Below, one piece after another: positions 8,578 through 17,294 of a stretch of DNA of 64,000 nucleotides. A model generated the notes under the pieces. The model did no database searches. It was not told where the DNA came from and saw nothing but the letters and a program-made list of their open reading frames with translations. Source of the DNA: Asaia bogorensis_B (lineage in GTDB: Bacteria > Pseudomonadota > Alphaproteobacteria > Acetobacterales > Acetobacteraceae); assembly GCF_900465315.1 (NCBI RefSeq), contig NZ_UBIX01000012.1, one strand, 5' to 3'. Every line of letters starts with the position of its first letter. Within the stretch, counting starts at the first letter, position 1. Made by a program: the position numbers and the translations under genes.

Positions 8578-9170
8578 TCCCTGTTGCCCTGTCAAAGGAT
8601 CTGGCCCCGGGTGATATTGCCCCTGCCCGCCATAGGGGCCTGTCGCTCGTGCTTTGGCGCGATGAGGCGGGCATCGCGCATGCCTGGGAGGATCGTTGTC
8701 CTCATCGCGGCGTACGCCTCAGCCTTGGCTTCATGCGTGATAATCGTCTGGCCTGTCTTTATCACGGCTGGCAATTCGATACCGAGGGGCGCTGTCGTGC
8801 CATACCGGCCCATCCTGAACTCAACCCGCCCTCGACCATACGAACACGCCCCTATGACTTGATCGAAAAGGCCGGGATCATCTGGGTCGATCTCACCTCG
8901 AGCGATGACCGCCCTCTGATCGCCCCGGCGGAAGGGGTTTGGCATGGTGTGCGAAGCCTTGCCATACGGGCCACAGAGCACGACACGCGGGCAGCCCTCG
9001 TAATGGATGAGGGACAATGGCGTCTCTCTGCCGACCGCCTTCTGGCGCTTCACACGCCTGAGGAAGGGATTACCATGGTTCATCTCGCTGTACGCGATGC
9101 CACGCATCGTGAGCAGGCGGCGTCATGGCTGCTTCGGCTGCGTGATACATTGGAGGAGACATCATGCTGA
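8574..9170 (+). CDS. Rieske [2Fe-2S] protein, partner of the split oxygenase
   Basis: A 198-residue protein with an N-terminal Rieske domain. Cluster ligands C42-x-H44 (DRCPHRGVRLSLG) and C61-x-x-H64 (CLYHGWQFD) are intact, followed by the usual AHPELNPP loop. Residues after about 110 show no mononuclear-iron site, so this is not a truncated full-length oxygenase. It provides exactly the segment missing from the protein at 7349-8233 and lies across the divergent promoter from it. It overlaps the small upstream gene by 4 bp and the downstream GST-like gene by 7 bp. I infer that it passes electrons to the catalytic protein; the reductase that feeds it is not encoded nearby. Confidence 0.85.
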   Translation: MIPVALSKDLAPGDIAPARHRGLSLVLWRDEAGIAHAWEDRCPHRGVRLSLGFMRDNRLACLYHGWQFDTEGRCRAIPAHPELNPPSTIRTRPYDLIEKAGIIWVDLTSSDDRPLIAPAEGVWHGVRSLAIRATEHDTRAALVMDEGQWRLSADRLLALHTPEEGITMVHLAVRDATHREQAASWLLRLRDTLEETSC

Positions 9171-9724
9171 CGCTCAATGGCTGGGCGATCGACGAACGCA
9201 GCTATGCATCCCGGCTTGCAGCGTCATTGATGGATATCCCTCTGGCATTCGCGACCGATCGTCGCGCCGAGACCTTCGGTCCGACCCTGACCGATGAGAT
9301 GGTCTCCTGTGTTGGCCTTTATGAGATTCTCGAGCATTTCTCGCGCGCGTCAGAGACTGGCTGGCTCTGGCCCGAGGGCGAGGCGCGGCAGGTCATGAAA
9401 TGGGCGCTCGATGGGATAGAGCTTTTTTCAGAGGCACGACGCGAGGCTCTGGCGGCGACACTTCCGCGCAAGGCCGAGACTGAGCCTGTCACGTTCCTGT
9501 TTCGTGAGATGGAAGATCGTCTGTCTGCGGGGGCATTCCGGGATGAGATCTGGTTTTCGGGCCGCATGATCGGCTTTGTGGATGTGATCCTCTTCCCGGT
9601 CGCCGCGCTGGGGCATGATCTGGACATTGCTATGGATCTGTATCCCGCTCTTCGACGCTTCATCCGTCAGGTCCGGCAGTTGCCCGGCTTTGTGGTCATG
9701 CCGGGGATCGCCTCATGTCATTGA
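9164..9724 (+). CDS. Glutathione S-transferase-like protein
   Basis: A 186-residue protein with GST-like organisation. The N-terminus has the short thioredoxin-like pattern (LNGWAIDERSYASRLAASL...IPL). The helical C-terminal part has the motif IGFVDVILFPVAA, resembling the GST N-capping box region, and PALRRFIRQVRQLPGF. The length is a little short for a complete GST, so the N-terminal domain is reduced. It overlaps the genes on both sides by a few bases. Its place between a Rieske protein and a purine-type ABC importer suggests it helps the same pathway, for example in isomerisation or in adding a thiol. That role is inference. Confidence 0.65.
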   Translation: MLTLNGWAIDERSYASRLAASLMDIPLAFATDRRAETFGPTLTDEMVSCVGLYEILEHFSRASETGWLWPEGEARQVMKWALDGIELFSEARREALAATLPRKAETEPVTFLFREMEDRLSAGAFRDEIWFSGRMIGFVDVILFPVAALGHDLDIAMDLYPALRRFIRQVRQLPGFVVMPGIASCH

Positions 9725-10812
9725 AACGACCTGCTCTCCTGACCCGCCGTGGGCTGCTGGCCGCGGGTGGATGTGCCGCTCTGACAGGAAAGGCGAGCGC
9801 CGCGCCGCGCTTTGCCCCCATTGCGGAGGAGGATCTGCTAGTCGGGTTTGGCCATACCAGCCCGATCAATGATGGCGGCTGGACGCAGATGCATGACAAG
9901 GCCATCCGTGCTCTTAAATCGCATTTCCCGCGCATGCGCTCGCTTTATGTCGAGAGCATACCGTACTCGGCTGACGCAACCCGACTGTTCAGGCAGTTCG
10001 TGGCCGAGGGCGCACAGATGGTTATCGCTACTTCGGATTATGGCGATTTCATCAAGGACGTGGCCGATCAGGCGCCGGATGTGGGCTTTCTCGAATGTGA
10101 CGGCAATAATGTTACGGGTAATCTGGGCTGGTATTACATCACCCACTGGTATGCCAGCTACGTGATTGGCATCGCCGCTGCGCGACTGAGTCACAACGGC
10201 AGGCTGGGTTATATCGCCTCCTTTCCTACAACATCGGTCATTGCCAGCGCCAATGCGACGCTGCTTGGCGCCCGCTCGGTCAACCCTGAGGCGACCATGC
10301 GGGTCATTTCCATCAACTCCTGGTTCGATCCCCAGGCCGCGGCCTCGGCGGGCGCAGCTCTGATCGATAGCGGCTGCGACTTCCTGTGCGGCATCATGGA
10401 CGACCCCGGTTATCTGCGCGTCGCGCAGCAGCGGGGCGTCTGGGCCGCCATGTGGAACACCGATATGCGGCAGTTCGGGCCTGACGCCTATGTCAGCTCT
10501 GTCGTGCTGGATTTCGAGGATTATTACCGCGAGACGATCGCCGCACGCATTGCCGGACGCTGGCGCCCCACCGGCACTTTCCTCAAGCTTGGTCATGGTG
10601 TCGATCGCGATGCCTGGGGCAAGAATGTGCCTGATTCCATCCGCCGGGAAGCCGATGCAGCGCGCGAGCGCATGCTGGCGGGCTGGTCGCCCTTCACCGG
10701 GCCGATAAGAGACTCCAAGGGGCAGATCCGCGTGCCGGCGGGGCACACCATGAGCGACATGGAAATCTTCCACTGGAACTGGCAGGTCGAGGGAGTATCG
10801 GGACTTGTCTGA
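9715..10812 (+). CDS. BMP-family substrate-binding protein of a purine/nucleoside ABC importer
   Basis: A 365-residue periplasmic binding protein of the BMP/Med family. The N-terminus has a twin-arginine signal (TRRGLLAAGGCAAL) with cleavage probably after KASA. BMP hallmarks follow: VGFGHTSPINDGGWTQMHDKA, LGYIASFP, NSWFDPQAAASAGAALID and GVWAAMWNTD. BMP proteins usually bind nucleosides or related ring compounds. Linkage to purine deaminases and the split Rieske oxygenase points to a purine or oxidised purine. It overlaps the GST-like gene upstream and the ATP-binding gene downstream, so it is part of a tightly coupled operon. Confidence 0.88.
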   Translation: MSLKRPALLTRRGLLAAGGCAALTGKASAAPRFAPIAEEDLLVGFGHTSPINDGGWTQMHDKAIRALKSHFPRMRSLYVESIPYSADATRLFRQFVAEGAQMVIATSDYGDFIKDVADQAPDVGFLECDGNNVTGNLGWYYITHWYASYVIGIAAARLSHNGRLGYIASFPTTSVIASANATLLGARSVNPEATMRVISINSWFDPQAAASAGAALIDSGCDFLCGIMDDPGYLRVAQQRGVWAAMWNTDMRQFGPDAYVSSVVLDFEDYYRETIAARIAGRWRPTGTFLKLGHGVDRDAWGKNVPDSIRREADAARERMLAGWSPFTGPIRDSKGQIRVPAGHTMSDMEIFHWNWQVEGVSGLV

Positions 10813-12385
10813 CCTCTCACATCTCGCGGAAGCCAGACCGGATAATCTGCCGCCCGGCGCACCGCCTCTGCTTACCCTCGCCGGAATCGCGAAGTATTTT
10901 CCCAGTGTGATCGCAAACAAGGATGTGACGATCGATTTCTACCCCGGTGAAATTCATGCGCTGCTGGGCGAAAATGGCGCGGGTAAATCCACGCTCATGA
11001 ATATCGTGACCGGCCTTTACCAGCCCGATGAGGGCGAGCTGATCCTCGATGGTTATGGTGTGCGCCTTGAAAGCCCCGAAGCAGCGATCGCGGCCGGGAT
11101 CGGCATGGTACATCAGCATTTCAAGCTGGTATCGCGTTTCACCGTTGCGGAAAATCTGGCGCTGGGGTGGCGCGAGACCGGGAAATGGCTCTCTGCAAAA
11201 ACGCTCGCCCGCCGTGCAGAGGCGGAAGCCGCCCGGTTTGGTCTCGACATCCGGCCTCAGGCTCCCATCGACAGCCTGACCTCGGGCGAGCAGCAGCGCG
11301 TTGAAATCCTGCGTGTCCTCTCCCGCGGGGCACGTCTGCTCATCCTCGACGAGCCGACAGCTGTGCTGAGCCCGCTCGAGGTGGGCGAGCTCTATGCCGC
11401 ATTGCGTCGTTTTCGCGATGGGGGCGGGGCCGTTATCCTGATAAGTCACAAGCTTGATGAGATCATGGCTCTGGCGGATCGCGTGACTGTGCTGCGTCAT
11501 GGCCGTGTCGCTGGCAGCCACAGGGTGGACCACACTGACCCTTCCACTCTTGTAACCGAGATGATCGGGCGTCCTGTCGAGCAAAAGACGTCCTATCCGC
11601 GCACGACGCCTCAGGGGAAGAGCGAGACGGTTATACGGCTGCACGAGGTGAGCTTCCGTGATAGCGCGGGCCGCCTGCGGTTGCATCCGCTCTCGCTCGA
11701 CATCAGGGCGGGCGAGATCCTCGGGGTGGCGGGCGTGACAGGCAATGGCCAATCCGAGCTGGCTGATCTCCTCGCCGGACTCAACGCGCCGTTGACAGGT
11801 TCTGTCCATGTCGGTTCGACAGACATGCGCGGGCAGGGGCCGGGTGCCTTTCGTGAGGCCGGCATTGGTTATGTTCCCGAGGACAGGCTGCACAAGGCCC
11901 TCGCCCCGGCGCTCGGCGTGACCGAGAATGCCGTCATGCGCGTATTTCGCTCGCACCCGGTCGGCGGACGGATGGCCTACCACGCCAGTCAGGCGCGCGC
12001 GTTCACGAAAAGCTTGCTCGAACAGGCGCGTGTGACGGTGAAGGACCCATCCACGCCGATGCGTGGTCTCTCTGGTGGCAATCAGCAGCGCATGGTTCTG
12101 GCCCGTGAGCGGATGATCAGTCACCGCGCCCTGATTGCGAGCTATCCGAGCCGTGGCCTCGATATTGGGGCGATCTCCCTGATGCGTGAGGCACTCGCCG
12201 AAATCCGCGACGAAGGACGGGCCGTTGTGCTTGTGTCGGAAGATCTGGATGAACTGATGGCGCTGAGCGACCGGATTGCGGTGCTGTGCGCCGGTATGTT
12301 GATGACCATCGTCGAGCGCAAGGATTTCGACAGGGCTAGGTTGGGGGCCCTGATGAGTGGCCGCGCAGGGGAGACCACAGCATGA
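10805..12385 (+). CDS. ABC importer ATP-binding protein, two ABC domains
   Basis: A 526-residue cytoplasmic ATPase with two nucleotide-binding domains, as in BMP and ribose-type importers. Domain 1 has Walker A GENGAGKST, signature LTSGEQQRVEI and Walker B LLILDEPTA. Domain 2 has a degenerate Walker A (GVTGNGQSEL), signature LSGGNQQRM and the family-typical SYPSRGLDIGA. The start is a TTG at 10805 preceded by GAGGGAG, overlapping the end of the binding-protein gene; no better start is in frame. It energises the two permeases encoded next. Confidence 0.9.
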   Translation: MSDLSHLAEARPDNLPPGAPPLLTLAGIAKYFPSVIANKDVTIDFYPGEIHALLGENGAGKSTLMNIVTGLYQPDEGELILDGYGVRLESPEAAIAAGIGMVHQHFKLVSRFTVAENLALGWRETGKWLSAKTLARRAEAEAARFGLDIRPQAPIDSLTSGEQQRVEILRVLSRGARLLILDEPTAVLSPLEVGELYAALRRFRDGGGAVILISHKLDEIMALADRVTVLRHGRVAGSHRVDHTDPSTLVTEMIGRPVEQKTSYPRTTPQGKSETVIRLHEVSFRDSAGRLRLHPLSLDIRAGEILGVAGVTGNGQSELADLLAGLNAPLTGSVHVGSTDMRGQGPGAFREAGIGYVPEDRLHKALAPALGVTENAVMRVFRSHPVGGRMAYHASQARAFTKSLLEQARVTVKDPSTPMRGLSGGNQQRMVLARERMISHRALIASYPSRGLDIGAISLMREALAEIRDEGRAVVLVSEDLDELMALSDRIAVLCAGMLMTIVERKDFDRARLGALMSGRAGETTA

Positions 12386-13422
12386 GCCGAAGAATCCGCC
12401 TTGCTGTGGTCCCGGCCCGACGCATCCTGATCGGGCGCCTTCTGGCACTGGGTTTTGTCCTGCTCGTGCTGGCGCTCGTTCTGGCCATTCTCGGTTTGCC
12501 GCTCGGTATGGTGCTGGGACTTGTCGTGACCTCGACTTTCGGCACTGTTTTCGGTCTCGAAAATCTCGCACTCTATATGACGCCACTGCTTATGACGGGC
12601 GGTGCGGTGTGGTTGTCTCTTCGCGCCGGGTTATGGAATATCGGCGCCGAGGGCCAGTTTCTCGCAGGTGCCACGGCAGCGTCGGCTGTCGCCCTGTTCC
12701 TGCCCATGCCACTGCCACTCTCCTTGCTTCTGGCGATGCTTGCCAGTCTGGCGGCTGGCGCCGCATGGAGCGCCGTGCCGGCCGCAGGGCGGGCATGGCT
12801 TGGCGTCAGTGAAATCATCACCACGCTTCTGCTCAATTTCATCGCGTCGTTCTTCGTCTATTACCTCGTAACAGGCCCCTGGGCCGATCACGTCACGGAT
12901 GCGCAGGTGTCGAGCCAGCGTCTCTCGGTTGCGATCCCCACGATCTATGGCGTCGTGCACTGGGGTGGAATTGTTGCAATCGTTCTGGTCGTGGCTATCG
13001 GCTATCTCCTCAAGCGCAGCCGTTTCGGTTACGAGCTGACGCTGTGCGGGTCCAATCCAGAGGCCGCGCGCTATGCCGGGATCAGGGTTGCACCACGGCT
13101 TTTCGTCGCCCTTATGGCGTCCGGCGCCCTTGCCGGACTTGGAGGGATGATGGAGGCGCTGGGTACGGTACACCGGCTTCAGGGCGGCCTCGCGCACGGC
13201 TATGGTTATCTCGGTATCGTGGTCGCGCTGTTGGCGCGCCATTCTGCCTATGCACTTATCCCCGCTTCGTTTCTGATGGCAGTGATCCTTAATACCGGGA
13301 TCGTTTTGCAGACCTTGCAGGTCAGCGCGTCCTCCGTACTGGCGATCACGGGTTTGCTGGTTTTTGCCATTGCGGTGAGTGACGAGCTTGCAGCCTATGT
13401 GCGTCTGGAGACACAGAAATGA
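12382..13422 (+). CDS. ABC importer permease 1
   Basis: A 346-residue polytopic membrane protein of the BMP/ribose-type permease family, with about 9-10 hydrophobic segments. Family signatures are WNIGAEGQFLAGA and GVSEIITTLLLNFIA, with GSNPEAARYAGI in the coupling region. Its start overlaps the stop of the ATPase gene (ATGA) and its stop overlaps the next permease. It should form a heterodimer with the product of 13419-14351. Confidence 0.9.
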   Translation: MSRRIRLAVVPARRILIGRLLALGFVLLVLALVLAILGLPLGMVLGLVVTSTFGTVFGLENLALYMTPLLMTGGAVWLSLRAGLWNIGAEGQFLAGATAASAVALFLPMPLPLSLLLAMLASLAAGAAWSAVPAAGRAWLGVSEIITTLLLNFIASFFVYYLVTGPWADHVTDAQVSSQRLSVAIPTIYGVVHWGGIVAIVLVVAIGYLLKRSRFGYELTLCGSNPEAARYAGIRVAPRLFVALMASGALAGLGGMMEALGTVHRLQGGLAHGYGYLGIVVALLARHSAYALIPASFLMAVILNTGIVLQTLQVSASSVLAITGLLVFAIAVSDELAAYVRLETQK

Positions 13423-14351
13423 CGGTGTGGATCCCTCTGGTTCTTCATGCGCTGGCTTATGGCAGTATCCTCGCTCTGGCCGCGCAAGGCGAAGTCATTG
13501 CCGAACGCGCTGGGGTCATCAACCTTGGTGTCGAGGGGCTCATGGCACTTGGTGCGGTTGTCGCCGTGCTTGCCGCTGATGCCTCCATGTCGCCCTGGAT
13601 GGGCTGTCTGGCGGCGCTTTGCACGGGTGGTGCAGGGGCGCTCGTGCTCGGGCTTGCTACGGTCAATGGCTCGGCCAACCAGACACTCTGTGGCGTCGCC
13701 CTGACCTTCCTTGGGTTGGGGCTGAGCGCGGTTATCGGCCATGCCGTTGCGGGCTTGCCCGTTGCCGCTGTTTTCGACAACTGGGCGATCCCGGGTTTGA
13801 GCAGCTTGCCGGGCATTGGGGTTCTGTTCAGTCAAAGCCCGTTCGTCTATCTCGCCTTCGTCATCCTGCCCGCTTTGTGCCATTGCGTCCTTTTCCGCTC
13901 CCGCCTCGGGCTGAGCCTGCGTGCGGTGGGCGAAAACCCTGCTGCGGCTGATGCTGTCGGTATTCCGGTGCGTCGCTATCGACTAAGTGCCGTGGTGGCT
14001 GGCGGAGCGCTGGCCGGTCTTGCAGGTGCCGACATGACCCTGTCGGTCATGCCCGTCTGGTCAGAGGGGATGATTGCCGGTCGTGGCTGGATTGCCGTGG
14101 CCCTGGTCATTTTCTGCGGTTACCGCCCGATTTTTGCGGCGCTGTCGTCCCTGTTATTCGGGCTCGTCATGTCGCTCAGCTTCTTCGGACAGGCGCAGGG
14201 CTGGCCGATTGCCCCGGCCATCCTGAACATGACCCCTTATCTCGGCACCATTCTGTTCATGATCCTGCCCGCTCTCCTGCTGCCCGGTATGCGTCGCCTG
14301 ATGGCGGCGCCCGCCGCACTGGGCACACCCTATTTTCGTGAGGAACGCTAG
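13419..14351 (+). CDS. ABC importer permease 2
   Basis: A 310-residue permease, shorter than its partner, as usual in BMP importers. It has ERAGVINLGVEGLMALGA near the N-terminus, the coupling motif LRAVGENPAAADAVGI, and GRGWIAVALVIFCGY late in the protein. It is the last gene of the plus-strand purine operon (8326-14351), in which successive coding regions overlap. The next gene is convergent. Confidence 0.9.
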   Translation: MTVWIPLVLHALAYGSILALAAQGEVIAERAGVINLGVEGLMALGAVVAVLAADASMSPWMGCLAALCTGGAGALVLGLATVNGSANQTLCGVALTFLGLGLSAVIGHAVAGLPVAAVFDNWAIPGLSSLPGIGVLFSQSPFVYLAFVILPALCHCVLFRSRLGLSLRAVGENPAAADAVGIPVRRYRLSAVVAGGALAGLAGADMTLSVMPVWSEGMIAGRGWIAVALVIFCGYRPIFAALSSLLFGLVMSLSFFGQAQGWPIAPAILNMTPYLGTILFMILPALLLPGMRRLMAAPAALGTPYFREER

Positions 14352-14420
14352 ACGGTTCCGAAAGCGGGAGGGGCCTCACTTTTTCAGGGGGGCTTCCCTC
14401 CGGTGCCGTTTCTGCTGGTG

Positions 14421-15917
14421 TCAGAACGACCAGACCGCGTCGCATGAGAACCAGAGCATATTATTCGTGCCATGGCGCACGACAGGATCGTCAACCGTTG
14501 CCGCACGATTGAATGGCTGTGTTCCGTTGAGTGATTTGTCCAGTCTGATTTCGGGGCGGACCTGAAACTTGCCGAACTTGATATGGCGATTGACGAATTC
14601 AGGCTTGTACGTGACCCCGACCGTCAGCTCACCATAGGTTGTCGGGAGCGCGATATAGTAAGGGTAGGGCGCGTTACGCAGCATATCGGTGTATGACGTC
14701 GTGCTGGTATAGGCGGCAATCGTGGTGCCAGTATTGTCGCGAAAGATTTCGCCACGGAGATTGAGCCTTAACGAGGGGTTGATGTCCCAGGCGAGGTAGC
14801 TGGTCACACCATAGGCGTCATCACGCGTGATATCATCATGCATGTAGGTGGCATTGAACGTGGCCGCCAGGTGATCACTGAAGTGATAGGTCAGCAGGAC
14901 ATCGCCATTATAAAGCATTTTGCTATTGGCAGCACGGCCGATCCCGATACTGGTCCAGCCATCGGCAGAGAGACGGGTCGGCCCATTGTTACCTTGTGGC
15001 CCAAAATGCCCGATAACGTGCCCGTCCAGCTTGCCGTTCATCATATGCGCGAATGCGAGGCCAATATAGCCTTTCGGACGACTGTTATTGCCGGCTCCTC
15101 CGAACGTGGTCGAATTACCGGCATCCACTCCCAGAATACCATCCAGCTGTGCGGTCAGGTGGGTGGTCGAGAGAACCCCGACCGTTTCGAATGGAACGAT
15201 ATAGGCGGAGGCATAATTGAAGGTGTAAAGCGGCCGCGCCAGCGCCGGGGTACCTTCTGCTCCGAGCAGGCCATAGATTTGCCCGATCTGGAAGTCGATC
15301 CCCCGTGATACCAGCCACGGCGCATGCAGATCGATATGAGCCTGCGTCGGGGCGATTTGATAGAGCCCGGTAATGAGCTTGTCCGCCATCCCGATTGTAG
15401 GGTCGAAACGGGCGTCAGAGCCGTAAAGGATCTCGGCAACGAAGCCGATGCCATACCCGCCGCCGATCACTGTTACCGGGTGCGATATCGACCCGAGAAC
15501 CTGATTGAGGGTCAGCGTGTTGGCGCGATCTGTATAGAACTGGCCGAAATTGCGCCCCGAGCGTGTCCACGGGTTGCCGGCAATGCCACCCTGCACGCTG
15601 AGATGCGCCTCGAGCCCGTCCCAGTAATCAGGAGCCTTGCCGGGTGGTGGGCTGAAGAGATTGCCAATATGGCCTGTGCTCAGCGTGTCCCGCTCTTGTG
15701 GGTTTGGTGCATTGCCAAGATATTCCGATACCGGTCCGGTACCGGTTGTCGCTTTCCTGACGCGCGGTGCGGTACTTGCGGCGGGCTGTGATGCATCATC
15801 AGGAGAGCTTGGTGCCCCGCCGGACTCTCCGGCGCATAAGGCTGTGTTCGGTGCTGTTCCGACCCCGACGACGAGCAACATACCTGCAACGATCCCGGGG
15901 TGTCGGAAAGTTGTCAT
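14421..15917 (-). CDS. Outer-membrane beta-barrel porin of the ethanolamine operon
   Basis: A 498-residue outer-membrane protein with a signal peptide (cleavage near ALCAG) and a proline/serine-rich linker. A long series of amphipathic strands follows and ends in phenylalanine (CDAVWSF). The pattern (YWDGLEAHLSVQGGIAGNPW... GFVAEILYG) fits the BBP2/OmpL-like putative porin family. It begins 18 bp downstream of the ethanolamine permease gene in the same direction, so it is probably the last gene of the eut operon and may admit ethanolamine or a precursor across the outer membrane. Its substrate is inferred from position only. Confidence 0.78.
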   Translation of the reverse strand: MTTFRHPGIVAGMLLVVGVGTAPNTALCAGESGGAPSSPDDASQPAASTAPRVRKATTGTGPVSEYLGNAPNPQERDTLSTGHIGNLFSPPPGKAPDYWDGLEAHLSVQGGIAGNPWTRSGRNFGQFYTDRANTLTLNQVLGSISHPVTVIGGGYGIGFVAEILYGSDARFDPTIGMADKLITGLYQIAPTQAHIDLHAPWLVSRGIDFQIGQIYGLLGAEGTPALARPLYTFNYASAYIVPFETVGVLSTTHLTAQLDGILGVDAGNSTTFGGAGNNSRPKGYIGLAFAHMMNGKLDGHVIGHFGPQGNNGPTRLSADGWTSIGIGRAANSKMLYNGDVLLTYHFSDHLAATFNATYMHDDITRDDAYGVTSYLAWDINPSLRLNLRGEIFRDNTGTTIAAYTSTTSYTDMLRNAPYPYYIALPTTYGELTVGVTYKPEFVNRHIKFGKFQVRPEIRLDKSLNGTQPFNRAATVDDPVVRHGTNNMLWFSCDAVWSF

Positions 15918-15935
15918 TTGATATTCCCATATTTG

Positions 15936-17294
15936 TTATTTCATTATGCTGAGCCTATTGAATATTTTAGTGATATTACAAGCAACAATTACGATAAATA
16001 CCGACAATACGTAAAACAAAAACAATATAAAATTATAATACGATACTGCAAAGAAGCAGATTGCTGCGCCGGCTAGGGCAATAGCGGGCAGCACGGGATA
16101 GAATGGTGCTTTGTAGCTGCGATCCATCTGCGGTTCGCGCCAGCGCAGAACAAAAAGACTGATCATACTCATCCCGTACATGGTGAGCGCGCCAAAGACC
16201 GAAAGCGTGACCAATGTGGCCGTCAGGGGTTGCCCCCCAACCGAGACGAGATCATCTGCGTAGATGGCGATGATACCGATAAGGCTTCCCGCCATGGTCG
16301 CGCGATGCGGTGTATGAAATCTGGGATGAAGCGTCCCGAGGAAACTAGGCAATATACCGCCACGGGCCAGAGCGAAGATCTGGCGTGCAAATCCCATGAT
16401 GATGCCGTGCAGTGAGGCAACCAGGCCAAACAGGCCCAGCCAGACGAGCATGGAAAGCCACGGGCTGTGAGGGCCCACAACCCGTTTCATCGCCTGGGGC
16501 AGCGGGTCGTTGAGATTGGCAAGTGCCTTCCAGTCCCCCGAGCCACCCGCGAAGATCATGACGCCAAAGGCGAGGGCGACCAGCGTCAGCACACCTGCCG
16601 TATAGGCCAGCGGTATGGCGCGTCTAGGGTCGCGCGCTTCCTCCGCCGCCATCGCAACCCCCTCTATGGCGAGAAAGAACCATATGGCGAAAGGGATGGC
16701 GGCAAACATACCGCCCAGCGCTGCGATACCAAAATGGGGCGCACTCCCCCAGCCATCGAGCATGAAATGCGCCCACGAGAATGAGGGCGCAACGACTGCC
16801 ATGAACACAAGTAGTTCGATGATTGCAGCTATCGTTACGAACAACTCAAAAGTCGCCGCGATGTGAACACCCACAATATTGAGAATCATGAAAAGCAGAT
16901 AGGCACCGGTCGCGGCAGCCTTTGGCGGGATGTCGGGAAACTGCACATTGAGATAAGCCCCGATGGCGAGCGCGATGGCGGGTGGCGCAAAGATAAATTC
17001 CACCAGTGTGGCGAGACCGGTCAGTGTCCCTCCCACTCTGCCAAGGGCGCGGTCTGCATAGGCGAACGGGCCGCCAGCGTGCGGGATGGCGCAAGTCAGT
17101 TCCGTAAAGCTGAAGATGAACGCCGTGTACATGATCGCCACGAAAATGGTGGCACCCAGAAAGCCAAGTGTTCCTGCTGTTGCCCAGCCATAGCTCCAGC
17201 CGAAATATTCGCCTGAGATCACAAGCCCGACAGCGATGCCCCACAGGTGAAAGGCGCTCAGCCTGCGATCGAGCTGCGTCTTTTGGGTACTCAT
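15936..17294 (-). CDS. eat: Ethanolamine permease (APC family)
   Basis: A 452-residue amino acid/polyamine/organocation-family transporter with about 12 membrane spans. It has LWGIAVGLVISGEYFGWSYG, FSFTELTCAIPHAGGPFAYADRALG and FLAIEGVAMAAEEARDP, which are typical of proteobacterial ethanolamine permeases. Its ATG overlaps the stop of eutC by 4 bp (ATGA), so it is coupled to the ammonia-lyase genes. The 3' end (15940-16040) is noticeably AT-rich compared with the rest of the gene. Confidence 0.9.
   Translation of the reverse strand: MSTQKTQLDRRLSAFHLWGIAVGLVISGEYFGWSYGWATAGTLGFLGATIFVAIMYTAFIFSFTELTCAIPHAGGPFAYADRALGRVGGTLTGLATLVEFIFAPPAIALAIGAYLNVQFPDIPPKAAATGAYLLFMILNIVGVHIAATFELFVTIAAIIELLVFMAVVAPSFSWAHFMLDGWGSAPHFGIAALGGMFAAIPFAIWFFLAIEGVAMAAEEARDPRRAIPLAYTAGVLTLVALAFGVMIFAGGSGDWKALANLNDPLPQAMKRVVGPHSPWLSMLVWLGLFGLVASLHGIIMGFARQIFALARGGILPSFLGTLHPRFHTPHRATMAGSLIGIIAIYADDLVSVGGQPLTATLVTLSVFGALTMYGMSMISLFVLRWREPQMDRSYKAPFYPVLPAIALAGAAICFFAVSYYNFILFLFYVLSVFIVIVACNITKIFNRLSIMK

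Noticed and set aside
10817..12586. 589-residue minus-strand open frame
   Set aside because: Antisense to the ABC ATPase gene, whose motifs are unmistakable. The translation has no recognisable domain.
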